Of a stretch of DNA of 64,000 nt, positions 54,708 to 64,000 are shown in pieces; the first letter of the stretch is position 1, and every line of letters starts with the position of its first letter. The stretch spans positions 9,882,501-9,946,500 of the forward strand of contig JASJZH010000005.1 in NCBI GenBank assembly GCA_037178975.1. The letters run 5' to 3'. Source of the stretch: Oscheius tipulae (taxonomy: Eukaryota; Nematoda; Chromadorea; Rhabditida; Rhabditidae). The notes beneath the pieces were generated by a model. The model was not told where the DNA came from and made no database searches. It saw only the letters and a list, made by a program, of their open reading frames with translations. Made by a program: the position numbers and the translations under genes.

Positions 54708-56019
54708 ATGTCGTCTGGAGGTTGGATATGGGATCTGGCAGTGGCCGGGGTCAACCACTCGATAGCAGGAAATGGCGGGGAGGAATGTATCAATGTGAGT
54801 TGAGATTGACTGGTTAGGGTGCAGAGAGACAGAGAGATAGGAAGACAAAGAAACAGAGAGTAAGAGAGATGGAGACATCTTTATGTTCTAGTTTGTGCCC
54901 CGTTGGCAAAAGACGATGGAAAGTCTCATCTTTGTCCCGTTGGCAATCTGGGCCGTCTACTGCACTTTTCCGTACCTCGACTGCTCGTTCTCGCTGCGTC
55001 CGAAGAACGCCTCTCGGTACGCAGTTTTAACGGCCTACAGTCTCATCTTCGGAGCAGAACTTGCCTTCAAAATGATCTCCAGGTGTGTACACTTGATCTA
55101 GCAAAAGAGAATAGAGATTTTAGGACGGGTATCTTCCTTCTCAACCCATGTCATATAACCACAGTCATGCAACTGACCATGCTCTCAATGGATGCCAATG
55201 ATCGTCGTGCTTGCTTTCTTTTTCGCACTCATCTCTACTTCATGCCAGGAGCCTTTTTCGCCCTCTTCTTCCCGATTCTCAATACACGTCTGCTCCCGGG
55301 AGAAGTCTTCACCTACTACGCTCAACACATTGCTATCCTGGTCATTCCGGTCTATCTGATGTACTTGAGAGGTGGCTTCGAACCCGAAAAGGCTTACGAT
55401 TTCGTCTGGACTCTTTTTGGACTCTGCTGTTTCCTGCTTTATCATTTTGCTGTTCTTCAGCCGATGGCTGCGGTGAGTTACAGACAGAGACATTCGCTTA
55501 ACCTTATTTCTATACTCCATTGATCAGTCTTGCTCATTTCGCCCATTTTAAGCGTGAATGAAGACCAGCTTCGTGATCAGCACCCTCGCAAACCCCCAAA
55601 AAATGGGAAACTTAAAAAAAAATGCAGTTTTTTTCACATCAACCGGCGCATAGGCACAAGAGACCCGGATCCCGGCCGAAGGATTTTTTAATTTTACGTT
55701 TCCTGGGGGTTTCGATGACGCTAGCTCGGTCATAATCTTAGTTTTTTTCCAAAAAGCTATAATGGATCGCTTTTCGCCTCTTAACCTTCAAGCGAAACAG
55801 ACATATCTTGACTCAAATTCTCTATTGCAGCTGACCCATGTCAACCTCAACAATATCCTCTGTCCAGCCATCTCGGATCCGTTCCAGACGCGAGCCTACC
55901 GTCTCATAGCCGTGACTCATCAGTTCATCCTGATTCCGATCATTTCCAAAACCTACTCGGCCATCTCCTATTTCGTTCTGGACACCGTGAATACCATCTG
56001 GCCCCCGAAAGATGACTAG
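54708..56019 (+). CDS. TMEM164: TMEM164 family multipass membrane protein
   Basis: Human TMEM164 is an ER/Golgi-type multipass acyltransferase making ether phospholipids. Four exons (54708-54794, 54892-55082, 55124-55472, 55831-56019), 271 residues. Family blocks are clear: AGNGGEEC near the N-terminus, FLLNPCHITTVMQL with the proposed catalytic Cys, FFALFFPILNTRLLPGE, YYAQHIAILVIPVYLM, FLLYHFAVLQPMA and THVNLNNILCPAISDPF. It begins at the ATG before the GNGG block. Intron 3 hosts a SINE. Convergent with the CRB3-like gene. Confidence 0.92.
55545..55795. repeat. tRNA-derived SINE in TMEM164 intron 3
   Basis: Left tail TTTTAAGCGTGAATGAAGAC, internal tRNA heads largely deleted, right B box remnant GACCCGGATCCCGGCC at 55661, right tail TTTTACGTTTCCTGGGGGTT and TCGCTTTTCGCCTCTTAACC. 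Confidence 0.7.
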
Positions 56020-56438
56020 TCTGTCCATTTTTTCTCCTAGTGTTTTTTTGTTTTTAACATTCCTGTTTCTAGTCTTAATCGTTTTGGTTGTGCAAAATGA
56101 CGGGATATTTCTAGTCACCACCACCGGTTTTCCAATATGCTTATAGTAGAGATTTCCCAGAAGAATAGACCAAAGATTGTATCCATGAGAGACTGATGTA
56201 TATAGAGACTGTATAAAGAAAATAGATGCTGAAATTTCTAGAGAGCAAATAAACATACTGCAGACGTCCTTTTGAATACTTTATCCGATGAGCACCGAGC
56301 TGATTATAATCCATTTCTCTTTTAAAGTTGGCAATGTCAATATCACAGTAATACCCGCGGATCCTCGACAAAACGTGCGAATGTCAAGGATTACGGTAAG
56401 TCACTACTTGAAAAGGAGGAACCGTAAGGTACAGGAGG

Positions 56439-57822
56439 TTAGATTAGTCCTTCGACTGCCGGTGGCTGTAAGTAGGGAAGATCTTTGGCGTGGTGTTGCT
56501 CTTCGAACTGGGGACGATACTCGCCGTGATTCTTCCTCCTTCCCTTCATGTAGCGGTAGACGAAGAAAGTGGCGGCAGCTGCAAGGATCACAAAGGCCTG
56601 GAAGCAATGTTGAAATGAGTCTTTCTGACGTTCTTTCTCTCTGTCCCTCTGTCTCTGCCTCTCCGTCTCTGGCTCTCTGTTTCACCTCTCGTCTCTATGT
56701 CTCTCTGACAGGCAATCGAAAGAGAGAAAGAGAAAGAAAATGGTCTAGCTACTCGTATTTTTACAGCCCAATTCCGTTTTATTCTCTTTTTTTGTTGTAT
56801 GTAATTTGTCCATATGAGTATAAAGTAGTGTTTTAAGACAATAAGAACTACAAACGTTGAAAAAATCGGCAGAAATCTATTTTTCTTGGAGATTTTTAAT
56901 AAAAACGTTTTGAATTGTACAAAGTACGATAGATTCGCGCCAAAGTGTTTCGTAGCAAGACCCACGCTTTAAAAACTTGCTCGCTTTCGAGAGTCCGCAG
57001 TCTTCCACCCCCTACGCGTCCAGCAACATCGTCCTTTCTTCCTCCTTTAATGTCAGTTGTTCTACTTTTCTCATAGTGATAGTCAGACAGCGAATAGTAG
57101 AATAAGCCTTCTTTTCCGCGTTTTGCTACGACGAAAGACGGCAAAATGGACAGCTAGCTCGTGAATCCACCACTTGCTAGCAGCCATCGAAAGATGAAGT
57201 CCATGTCCGGTCGTCCTAGCTCCTTGGGCTGTTCCATTGAATCCACAGCGGTATAGCTCTTGACCCCCTTGGGTTGTAAGGGAAAACTGATAGTTCTCTG
57301 AGCCGCAAACTGATGATTGTGTGGAGACAGAAGTGTGTCACAAGGCTGGTTCATAAAAGAGTTCAGGCAAATCTCTGGAAGCAGACAAGATGGAGGAATC
57401 TACCGCGAAGATACGATCTCAAGAGAATCTCCATGGTAGAGACTTCTATCGATGTCTTCATTGTGGTATTTCTTTTCGGGTGGCTGCAGGCGTAAAGGCC
57501 CTGTATGCTTTCCATATGTTTTCGTAGTCCTAGCCGAGTGCTCAGTTTCTGTTTGACAGTGTTTTATCTGCAAGCCGTGTTCCCTGTCCCTGTCCCTTGT
57601 CTGTTCGTTGGTTTGCTATCTCTTTTCAAAAGACACTATGGTCCTGCTGTGCGTGCGCATATTGTTACATCAAATAGGCTTATCGCCTCGGAACAAGAAT
57701 GTTTCCGGTCCTGCCCTGTATAGAAAACCCACCAGAATGCCACAGACAATTCCAGCTACTTGACCACCACTAGGACCTCCTTTTGGCGGGGCAGGGGTTG
57801 TGGCTATTGTAGTTGCATCCAT
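56439..57822 (-). CDS. Crumbs-like short polarity protein (CRB3 type)
   Basis: Two exons (57733-57822 and 56439-56597) with a 1,135-bp intron, 82 residues. A tiny Thr/Pro/Gly-rich ectodomain (ATTPAPPKGGPSGG), one TM helix formed across the splice junction (VAGIVCGIL/AFVILAAAATFF), and a Crumbs-type cytoplasmic tail: basic MKGRRKNHGEYRPQFEE with G-x-Y-x-P of the FERM-binding motif, and PPAVEGLI at the C-terminus in place of the PPEERLI PDZ ligand that binds PALS1. No signal peptide is seen; a ATAG acceptor lies 7 nt upstream of the ATG, so either the gene starts here or a signal-peptide exon lies further upstream. Intron frames at 56896-57354 are unassigned. Confidence 0.65.
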
Positions 57823-58220
57823 CTTGTGCCTATGCGCGGGTTGATGTGAACAAAACTGAATGAACAGTACCAGAAGGCAGTAGAATGACCTGGACAGATG
57901 CAGAAGAGGTCTCGATCCGCGGTACGACAGCCGGCGATCACGGGAGAAAGAGACCCGGCTGCAAATACCTTTAAGTACGGAACAATGGAAGACACGCGAG
58001 TGGAGAAGAGAAGCGAAACAGAGGGCAGAGAGACAGAAAAAAAGAGGGAGAGACAGAGAGACAGAGAACTTCGACTGTAAAAAGTAGCAGAGAAAGTTGT
58101 CTCTTCCGCCGTAAGAGTCCTATCAATCACCGTCTCCTGGAACAAAAACCAAGTCCATTGACCACTGTAAGAACAGTATTAACCGAAAAGCGGGCAGTGG
58201 ACACTCTCTTGAAGGCAATT

Positions 58221-58280
58221 ATGTCTTTTGACGCCTCGAGTGAACTGGACCCGATTTCGGGAGACATCCGAAACAAGAAG
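58221..58280 (+). CDS. Possible first exon of an unidentified gene
   Basis: ATG opens a 20-codon frame (MSFDASSELDPISGDIRNKK) ending at a good GTAGGA donor. No following exon could be found in the next 2.5 kb, so this may be chance or a relic. Confidence 0.2.
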
Positions 58281-58289
58281 GTAGGAAAA

Positions 58290-59307
58290 GAAAAGTTTAC
58301 TGCGAAGAACCGCTAGTCAAACAAATACAGAGCGGCAGGCACAATGTGCGGCAGGAATGAGAATGAGTCAGTCCGGGGCCCCGTCAGCTGGAAAAGATGC
58401 AAATAAGGAGTGAGAGGGGAACTGTTTTGGAGCGATAGTTATGACTATGAGTAGGTGTTTATGAAAAGAGAGAGAGAGAGAAAACAGAAACCTCATAGCA
58501 TCTGAACTGGACAGAGGGGGAAGGAGGAAGAAGGTTATACAAAATACGAATCGAAAGTCACTTAAATGCTTGGAGGCGTTGATAAGAAATGAATTTAGGT
58601 CTTTGCACTTGAAATGAAGAAAAGTTTCGAGTTGAGACATGGGGTCAAGCTGTGCGCACTTTCCACATTCTCGAGCGAGAGAGAACCGCCTCTTCCATCT
58701 TCCTTCAAAGTATTTCTACAGACTTTTGCGAGCGGGGACAGTCCTAGTTTTTATACACCACCGTGATTTTCTGCGAATAGGGCTGTAAACCAGGTTCAAA
58801 ATTATTCGTAGACCTTTTCTACTGATCACCTATTGGTCTGCTCGTTGAGGTACTGTTTGATCGAGTGAGTAGGAAGTTAACAGTTTTGAGAAAGGAGAGA
58901 GACAGGGAGACAGAGAGATAGAGAGACAAAACGACAGAGAGACACAAAAATCGAGATATAGAAAAACATATAGTCAGAGAGACAGAGCGACAGAGAAATA
59001 GAGAGACAAGAACTCTTAAGAAGTCAGCTGTCTTCTGACCACAACAATAAGGCGAAAAAACTGGACTTTTTCGCCACGAACGGAAGAGAATAGAGAGGGA
59101 GTCTTTCCCATTCTTGTCCGTCGGCTGTGGCAGGTAACAAGAGAGCCCAACACCAACGCAAACAGACTGCCTCGCTTCAGGCTGTGTGAGAGAGAGAGAG
59201 AAAGAGATAAGGCCGGGGGCCCTGACTAATGCCCTATGCTGGGCGCAGTTTGTGATGAAAAGTGGACAGAAAAAGTATCATGATGCGTGTCGGATTAGAT
59301 TTGTGTC

Positions 59308-59342
<35 letters not shown>

Positions 59343-60780
59343 AAGAATGGCTTGGCTTGTTTAGGCATTCGTATAATAACTGGTCACGCGAACAGAGTTG
59401 CCATGGACGACGGCGGCGAACTGGAGAAGACGGATATGTCTTATAGGGCTTCTGAACATGAGATAACCAATAGTTCTGACACTGTTTGCACAGCAGTACT
59501 CAACAGAATGTTATTTCGATCTTTGGCCGAATCTGCCTGTCTGTCTCTATCTCTATCGGCGTCTCTGTCTCTTTGAGTCTCTGTACACTGTTTAAAGGAG
59601 TTTGGATTTGTATCAGAATAGATCAGAACTGAGACAGAGAGACCACAATGTTCAAGAACGTAAAAAGTATGATAACATAGGCTGTTTACCACGGGAAAGC
59701 CTATCAAAAATAGAGGTATACCCTGTCCAGTTTTCCGAATTCAAGGTCGAGTGCAAAACTCTTGGGAACAATGAACGTGGTCGGGGAGGGAGAAGGGAAT
59801 TGGATGAAAAAGAGGGTCACTCGGGCCTCCTAAGAAAGACCCAAAAGAGTCAATACAACTTTTTGAAAAGGCTGTGACCAGTCGCCTTTGGAAATAAACA
59901 GTCATCTATAAGAAGAATTATCACTTTCCATTCCGAAATTTTTGAACTGATAAGAAGAGAATCGATACAAAAATAGTGGGTGTAATCCAAAAGATTGATG
60001 GCAAACAGACAATGAGAGTGAAAGAGGCTCTGAGGCAGTTTGCCGTCAGGTCATGGCAAACAGTTGAGGGAACACGACTCGGATTTTGAGAAGGAGAAGG
60101 CTTAGGGCCGTTCGAGTCAACTGACAGATAGTCATAGAACGAGAGAAGTCTTTGCTGGACCGTGACAGATATAGGTTTAGAGAAGCTGAAAGTGACGGAC
60201 TGAAGACACCGTAGGATAATACCAGGTCAACTGGTGGTCTTGTTCAATAGGGCAGAGTGGGAAGGAGGTTGGAAATACTGACAGGAACGTCAAATATTTA
60301 GGGCCTTAGCTTCTTGTCTTCTTATAACTGGTTTTCTGTTTCTTAGTTGGACAGGAGAGGACGGTGCTGAGATTTACAGGTCAGCTTGACAGACGTCCTG
60401 TACAACCGTTAGGGCCTAAAGGAGAAAAGTTTAACAACTATCTGACCTAGTACTGTAACTCCTTCTGAAGTTCGGGGAGTAAAATTTCTTACAAATATGA
60501 TCTTCTACGGAGCCTCAAAAAGGAATGCCATTCAAAAATGTTGTCTCTCAGTCAAGGAATTGTTTTATCCTCATCCTTTCTCGGAGTGAGCTGAGTGTGA
60601 TCGTCACAGAGACAGCCGCGCTCCGTCCACTCTGTGACCACTCGTGTCGCGGCCGACGAGATGATACGGGCGTGAGACAGAGGGGTTGGCTGAGGCTCTT
60701 CGGGCCTGTTCCGACGGAATTAAACTTCTAGAGGCGAACACCGAGGAATAATTTTTATTTTGTGACAAGAAACAAGTTTT
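58290..60780. other. Repeat-rich spacer, no gene supported
   Basis: Long GACAGAGAGACAG stretches (58895-59010) and a (GA)n tract (59308-59339). Reading frames here are Arg/Glu or Leu/Ser artefacts of these repeats. Confidence 0.5.
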
Positions 60781-60792
60781 GGTCTTCGCCAT

Positions 60793-61117
60793 CAAATGAG
60801 GGCGGCTAGAGACTGATAAATGTTGCCAAGTGGGTCACGGCAGGTGTGGTCTCCCTGTTTTTGATCGGAGAGCGACACCTGCCCATCTTTGGCACGGGAC
60901 CGGTTGCGTGTCTGATTGAAAGATGAATTCAATCGCTTTAGTTTGAAATGTTCCAAGAATTGGAGTTGGCAAAGACTCACCAAGAAGGCATTTGATGTCG
61001 ACGTAGCATTGAATATGGGTGCAAGGAGGCGATTCGGCACAGCTCGTGTGCTCCGCGAGGAGAATGAACGGCTGTCCAGCACATTTGGCCATCGCCTCTG
61101 GGCAGATTCTAGGCGTC
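60793..61117 (-). CDS. Possible Cys-rich secreted-type exons
   Basis: After a GCCTAG acceptor near 61118 a frame reads ICPEAMAKCAGQPFILLAEH, TSCAESPPCTHIQCYVDIKC to a GTGAGT donor at about 60981. A second exon after TTTCAATCAG (near 60919) continues either as PVPCQRWAGVALRSKTG or in another frame ending GNIYQSLAALI. Seven Cys in 44 residues suggests an extracellular domain, but the family, start and frame of the second exon are unresolved. It lies just downstream of dUTPase on the same strand. Confidence 0.35.
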
Positions 61118-61318
61118 AACAATGCTTGTCGCGCGCGAGCCCTACAAAGACTTGTCCCTCTCTCTCACTATTGAAGAGGCCCGTCGCCGAAACTGAACGC
61201 GTGTCTGACACTATTTTGGGCGGAAAGAGATCAGTTTACTTGTAGAAAATGGAATGTGATAATGTGACGGGTACATTGCCAAACTGAGAGCGAGACAATT
61301 GGGAGGAATATACAGAAG

Positions 61319-61941
61319 TTAGACGCCGGTGGAGCCGAATCCGCCAGCTCCGCGTTCGGTTTCTTCGAGGGACTTGACTTCGACGTAGTTGCAGTGGGCG
61401 ATGCGTTCGCAGATGAACTGGGCGATCCGGTCACCAATCCTCACCTACAATATTAAGCGATTGCACTGAATTAGAATGAACAAACCTCAAAATCCTGGTC
61501 GCTGAAATTGAAAAGAAGAACCTTCAGAACGCCGCGATAGTCGCTGTCGACGACACCGGCCCCGACATCGATGAAGTTCTTGGCAGCGAGTCCGGATCGC
61601 GGAGCAACTCGTCCATAAAAGCCGTAAGGGAGCTCGACCTGTAGATCTGTCGAGACGCAGAATTTGCCCTTGGCCGGGACAGTGACGTTCTCGGCACTGT
61701 AGAGATCGGCTCCGGCGGCGGCCAGAGATCCATAGGTCGGCGCGTGGGCATTTTCCGACGTCTTCACGAAGCGCACCGTCAGACGATCATCGTCGAGCTT
61801 GGCCTTCTTAGCCGGAGGAGCTGTGGTCTCCATATCGTTCTAAAAAATGACGAAATTAGGAGGATTGGCAGGGGAAACTACCATATTTTCTTTGATGTTG
61901 TTCACAATGACAGCTTCGCACTCGGTGATATCGACGGACAT
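61319..61941 (-). CDS. DUT: dUTP diphosphatase
   Basis: Hydrolyses dUTP to dUMP and pyrophosphate, keeping uracil out of DNA and supplying thymidylate synthesis; trimeric, nuclear or mitochondrial. Three exons (61882-61941, 61486-61839, 61319-61444), 179 residues. All five motifs are present: [10 protein letters not shown] (1), RSGLAAKN (2), [11 protein letters not shown] with the catalytic Asp and Tyr region (3), [12 protein letters not shown] (4), [11 protein letters not shown] (5, P-loop-like). The upstream start at 61941 adds 20 residues in frame through a short intron and has a GATTTCAG acceptor 3 nt before its ATG, so it is preferred to the internal ATG at 61833. Confidence 0.95.
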
Positions 61942-62079
61942 GATCTGAAATCGGCAGTCATATTAGAGCGTAACTGGGCGAAAAAAAGAAAACAGCCACT
62001 CAGGCTTTGCGAAAATGAGCTCCTGACTGGCGACCTCAGCCTTTCAGTTCCCGGAATTTTTCGCGCCTAAATAAAAAAT

Positions 62080-62095
62080 TACGCAATATTGCGTA
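62080..62095. promoter_or_regulatory. 16-bp perfect palindrome in divergent DUT-SUOX promoter
   Basis: TACGCAATATTGCGTA lies roughly midway between the two ATGs (61941 minus, 62210 plus), followed by another GCGTAC. Possible dimeric factor site; inference only. Confidence 0.35.
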
Positions 62096-62209
62096 CAAAA
62101 ATGCGTACAGTATCTTTTATTTATACGAACCGGTTTCCCCAGTCAATCACGCCGTTTATTGTTCACCTTTCCTTTAGTCCCCTGTCAAAATAATAAAAAT
62201 TTGCAGCCA

Positions 62210-64000
62210 ATGTTGTTCAGTCGCTGCTTGCGGCAATGGAAGCTTCTAGCTCTCTCGAGATGCTCACTCGAAGCCAGGAATATGTCTTCACAGGAAAGGC
62301 AGACTTTCGAGGAGAAAAGAAAGTTTTCACTGTTGTTTCTCACTAAATATGTTTAGATAATAGTTACCTTTTACTGAGCGGAGCATCTGTTGTTGCTGGC
62401 TACACGGCGTACAAGCTTCTAAGTCGAGAAGCTCGCGCGGAGGCTCCTCAAAACGACAAGGCCAAATTCACGCCGCCGGAGAGGAAGGATCTGCCCACGT
62501 ACGAGCAGGAAGAAGTTGGAAAACATGGCAAAGAGGCGGACAGAATATGGGTCACGTTCAAAATGATACGTTTTTGGTAATTCTTTCGTGTTCAATTTTT
62601 TTTGCATGTATCTACTCAAATTTTCAGTGAATATCGTGTTATTTTAGGGCGTCTACGACGTCACGGAGTTCGTGAACGGGCATCCAGGCGGTGACAAGAT
62701 TTTAATGGCTGCTGGAGGCTCCGTGGAGCCATTTTGGGCGCTCTACTCGCAGCATTTCACACCCCAGGTAATGGAAATCCTGGAGGAGCTTCGGGTCGGG
62801 AATCTGGACCCGAAAGATGTTCAGACGCCGAAAGAGGTTAGTATTTAATCTCTCGTTCACCTAGTGTGGTCCAGGTCGATGCTTCCGATCCCTTTTCAAC
62901 CGACCCTAGCAGGCATCCCGCTCTGATCGTGAACAATACCAAGCCTTTCAATGCCGAGAGTCCTCCGTCGCTTCTCATTGACAATTTTCGCACTCCAAAT
63001 GAGCTCTTTTTCATCCGAAATCATCTTCCCGTTCCCCAGGTGTGCCTTTCTCCTTTAGATAATTACTTTACCCCTTTTCCAGGTTGACCGCACGAAACAC
63101 TGTCTAACTGTTGACGGCGTAGGAGTCACGAAACAGCTGGAACATTCAATTTACGACTTGCAGGCCAAATATGACCAGGTTCATGTGACTTCGGCCATTC
63201 AGTGTGCTGGAAATAGAAGAGCCGATATGAATCGCTTCAAGAAAGTACAAGGTCTGATGTGGGAAGGAACGGCGATCAGCAATGCCAAATGGACTGGTGT
63301 TAGGCTACGAGTGAGATTTTGACTCTTCCTCTATCTATTTCCCCCTACTATCTAGGACGTTCTTCTCGCGGCTGGCGTTGACCCGAAGGACCGGCGAATC
63401 AAACATGTGCATCTGGAAGGAGCCGACGTCGATCCGACAGGAACACCTTACGGCGCCTCGATTCCTTTCGAGAAGGCCATGTCTCCGGAGGTCATCATAG
63501 CCTACAAGATGAACGATGAGGACATTCCTCTCGATCACGGGGCGCCGCTGAGACTCATCGTACCGGGAAATGTTGGAGCGAGGCAGGTCAAATGGCTGAC
63601 ATCGATTCGGCTGAGCGACAAAGAGAGTCCCAGTCACTTCCAACAGAAGGATTACAAGTACAAACTTGTTTCTCTACCCTCGTAAAATCTCACTTTTAGA
63701 GCCTTCTCGCCCGCTGTACAGCTCGGCGACGAGCTCAAATGGGACACCGTGCCATCGATTCAAGAGTATCCAGTCCAGTCCGCGTTCTGTAGTCCGCCCT
63801 CGGGGAAGGCGGTCGATCGTGGAGACGGGACAGTCGACGTGGCCGGCTATGCGTGGAGTGGCGGCGGCCGGGGAATCATTCGGGTGGAGATCAGTTCGGA
63901 TGGCGGGAAGACGTGGTACAGCGCCGAGTTGGAGCAGGATCCGGAGCAGGACATCGAGCACATGTGGTCGTGGACCCTTTTCAAGGCCAGTATCCCCATT
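62210..64000 (+). CDS. SUOX: Sulfite oxidase, 5' part (runs off window)
   Basis: Mitochondrial intermembrane-space enzyme oxidising sulfite to sulfate with molybdenum cofactor and cytochrome b5 heme. Exons 62210-62322, 62364 to about 62550-62565, 62648-62836, 62875-63039, 63083-63310, 63356-63657, 63700 onward. Basic presequence ([18 protein letters not shown]) and a TM-like segment; cytochrome b5 domain ([20 protein letters not shown] with heme His, FWALYSQH); Moco domain with [13 protein letters not shown] and the catalytic Cys in [12 protein letters not shown], then VHLEGAD and [18 protein letters not shown]; start of the dimerisation domain ([20 protein letters not shown]). The junction inside the cytochrome b5 domain (exon 2/3) lacks an obvious GT donor. 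TTGCAG acceptor 3 nt before the ATG. Confidence 0.93.

Noticed and set aside
56288..56836. 182-codon plus-strand frame
   Set aside because: It overlaps, on the opposite strand, the Crumbs-like tail exon and then runs into TCTCTGTC repeats.
56896..57354. Minus-strand frames inside the Crumbs-like gene's intron (e.g. FVVAKRGKEGLFYYSLSDYH)
   Set aside because: Coding-like composition, but separated by a stop, no family recognised, and no splice signals tie them to the flanking exons.
1..64000. CRISPR arrays, prokaryotic operons, rRNA genes, bacterial promoters
   Set aside because: None seen; introns, poly(A) signals and tRNA-derived SINEs show eukaryotic DNA.

Overview
The window looks like a stretch of nematode chromosome (inference from gene content and gene structure; no search was run). 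The signs are: very short introns (mostly 35-43 bp) ending in TTTCAG; splice acceptors a few bases upstream of many start codons, as expected of spliced-leader trans-splicing; an HNF4-type nematode supplementary nuclear receptor; a nematode-style F-box protein; and a PAT/DIRS-type retroelement fragment. Introns and spacers are full of TCTCTGTC/GAGACAGA low-complexity sequence and tRNA-derived SINEs.

Layout. 0-5 kb: 5' end of proteasome beta-2 (PSMB7) and a PA-TM-RING ubiquitin ligase. 5-16.8 kb: an accessory region with few conserved genes but several small secreted-protein genes (a W-x-x-A-W peptide pair, a Cys-poor secreted protein, an ShK exon, an Ala/Gln-rich protein with an Arg-rich tail), an astacin protease broken into two oppositely oriented pieces, nested SINE/MITE insertions, and a family of short repeats built on the palindrome TGTGGCCACA. 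16.8-25.7 kb: nuclear receptor, a 64-residue hypothetical protein, two tandem four-TM proteins with PPxY tails, a PP1-type phosphatase pseudogene, an F-box protein. 25.8-33.6 kb: an unrecognised secreted family in inverted (tail-to-tail) duplicate, a bZIP factor, a small basic coiled-coil protein, and a third family member cut short by retroelement debris.

34-39.5 kb is a gene-dense core: a NADAR-domain protein with an RS-rich tail made of duplicated exons, LCMT1, EMC4. 39.5-47.8 kb is one matrix metalloproteinase gene on the minus strand, whose sixth intron (about 6.5 kb) holds a nearly intact Helitron on the plus strand. 49-64 kb: LHFPL-type tetraspan protein, TMEM164, a minimal Crumbs (CRB3-like) protein, dUTPase and the first part of sulfite oxidase, separated by repeat-rich spacers.

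The conserved genes are housekeeping functions (protein turnover, membrane insertion, PP2A methylation, nucleotide hygiene, sulfite detoxification) with no operon-like link visible between them. Two promoter styles can be seen: conserved genes have a splice acceptor 0-25 nt before the ATG and no clear TATA box, while the small secreted-protein genes have a TATA box about 30-40 nt before the ATG. All CDS spans below include introns; exon limits were read by eye from splice signals and frame.
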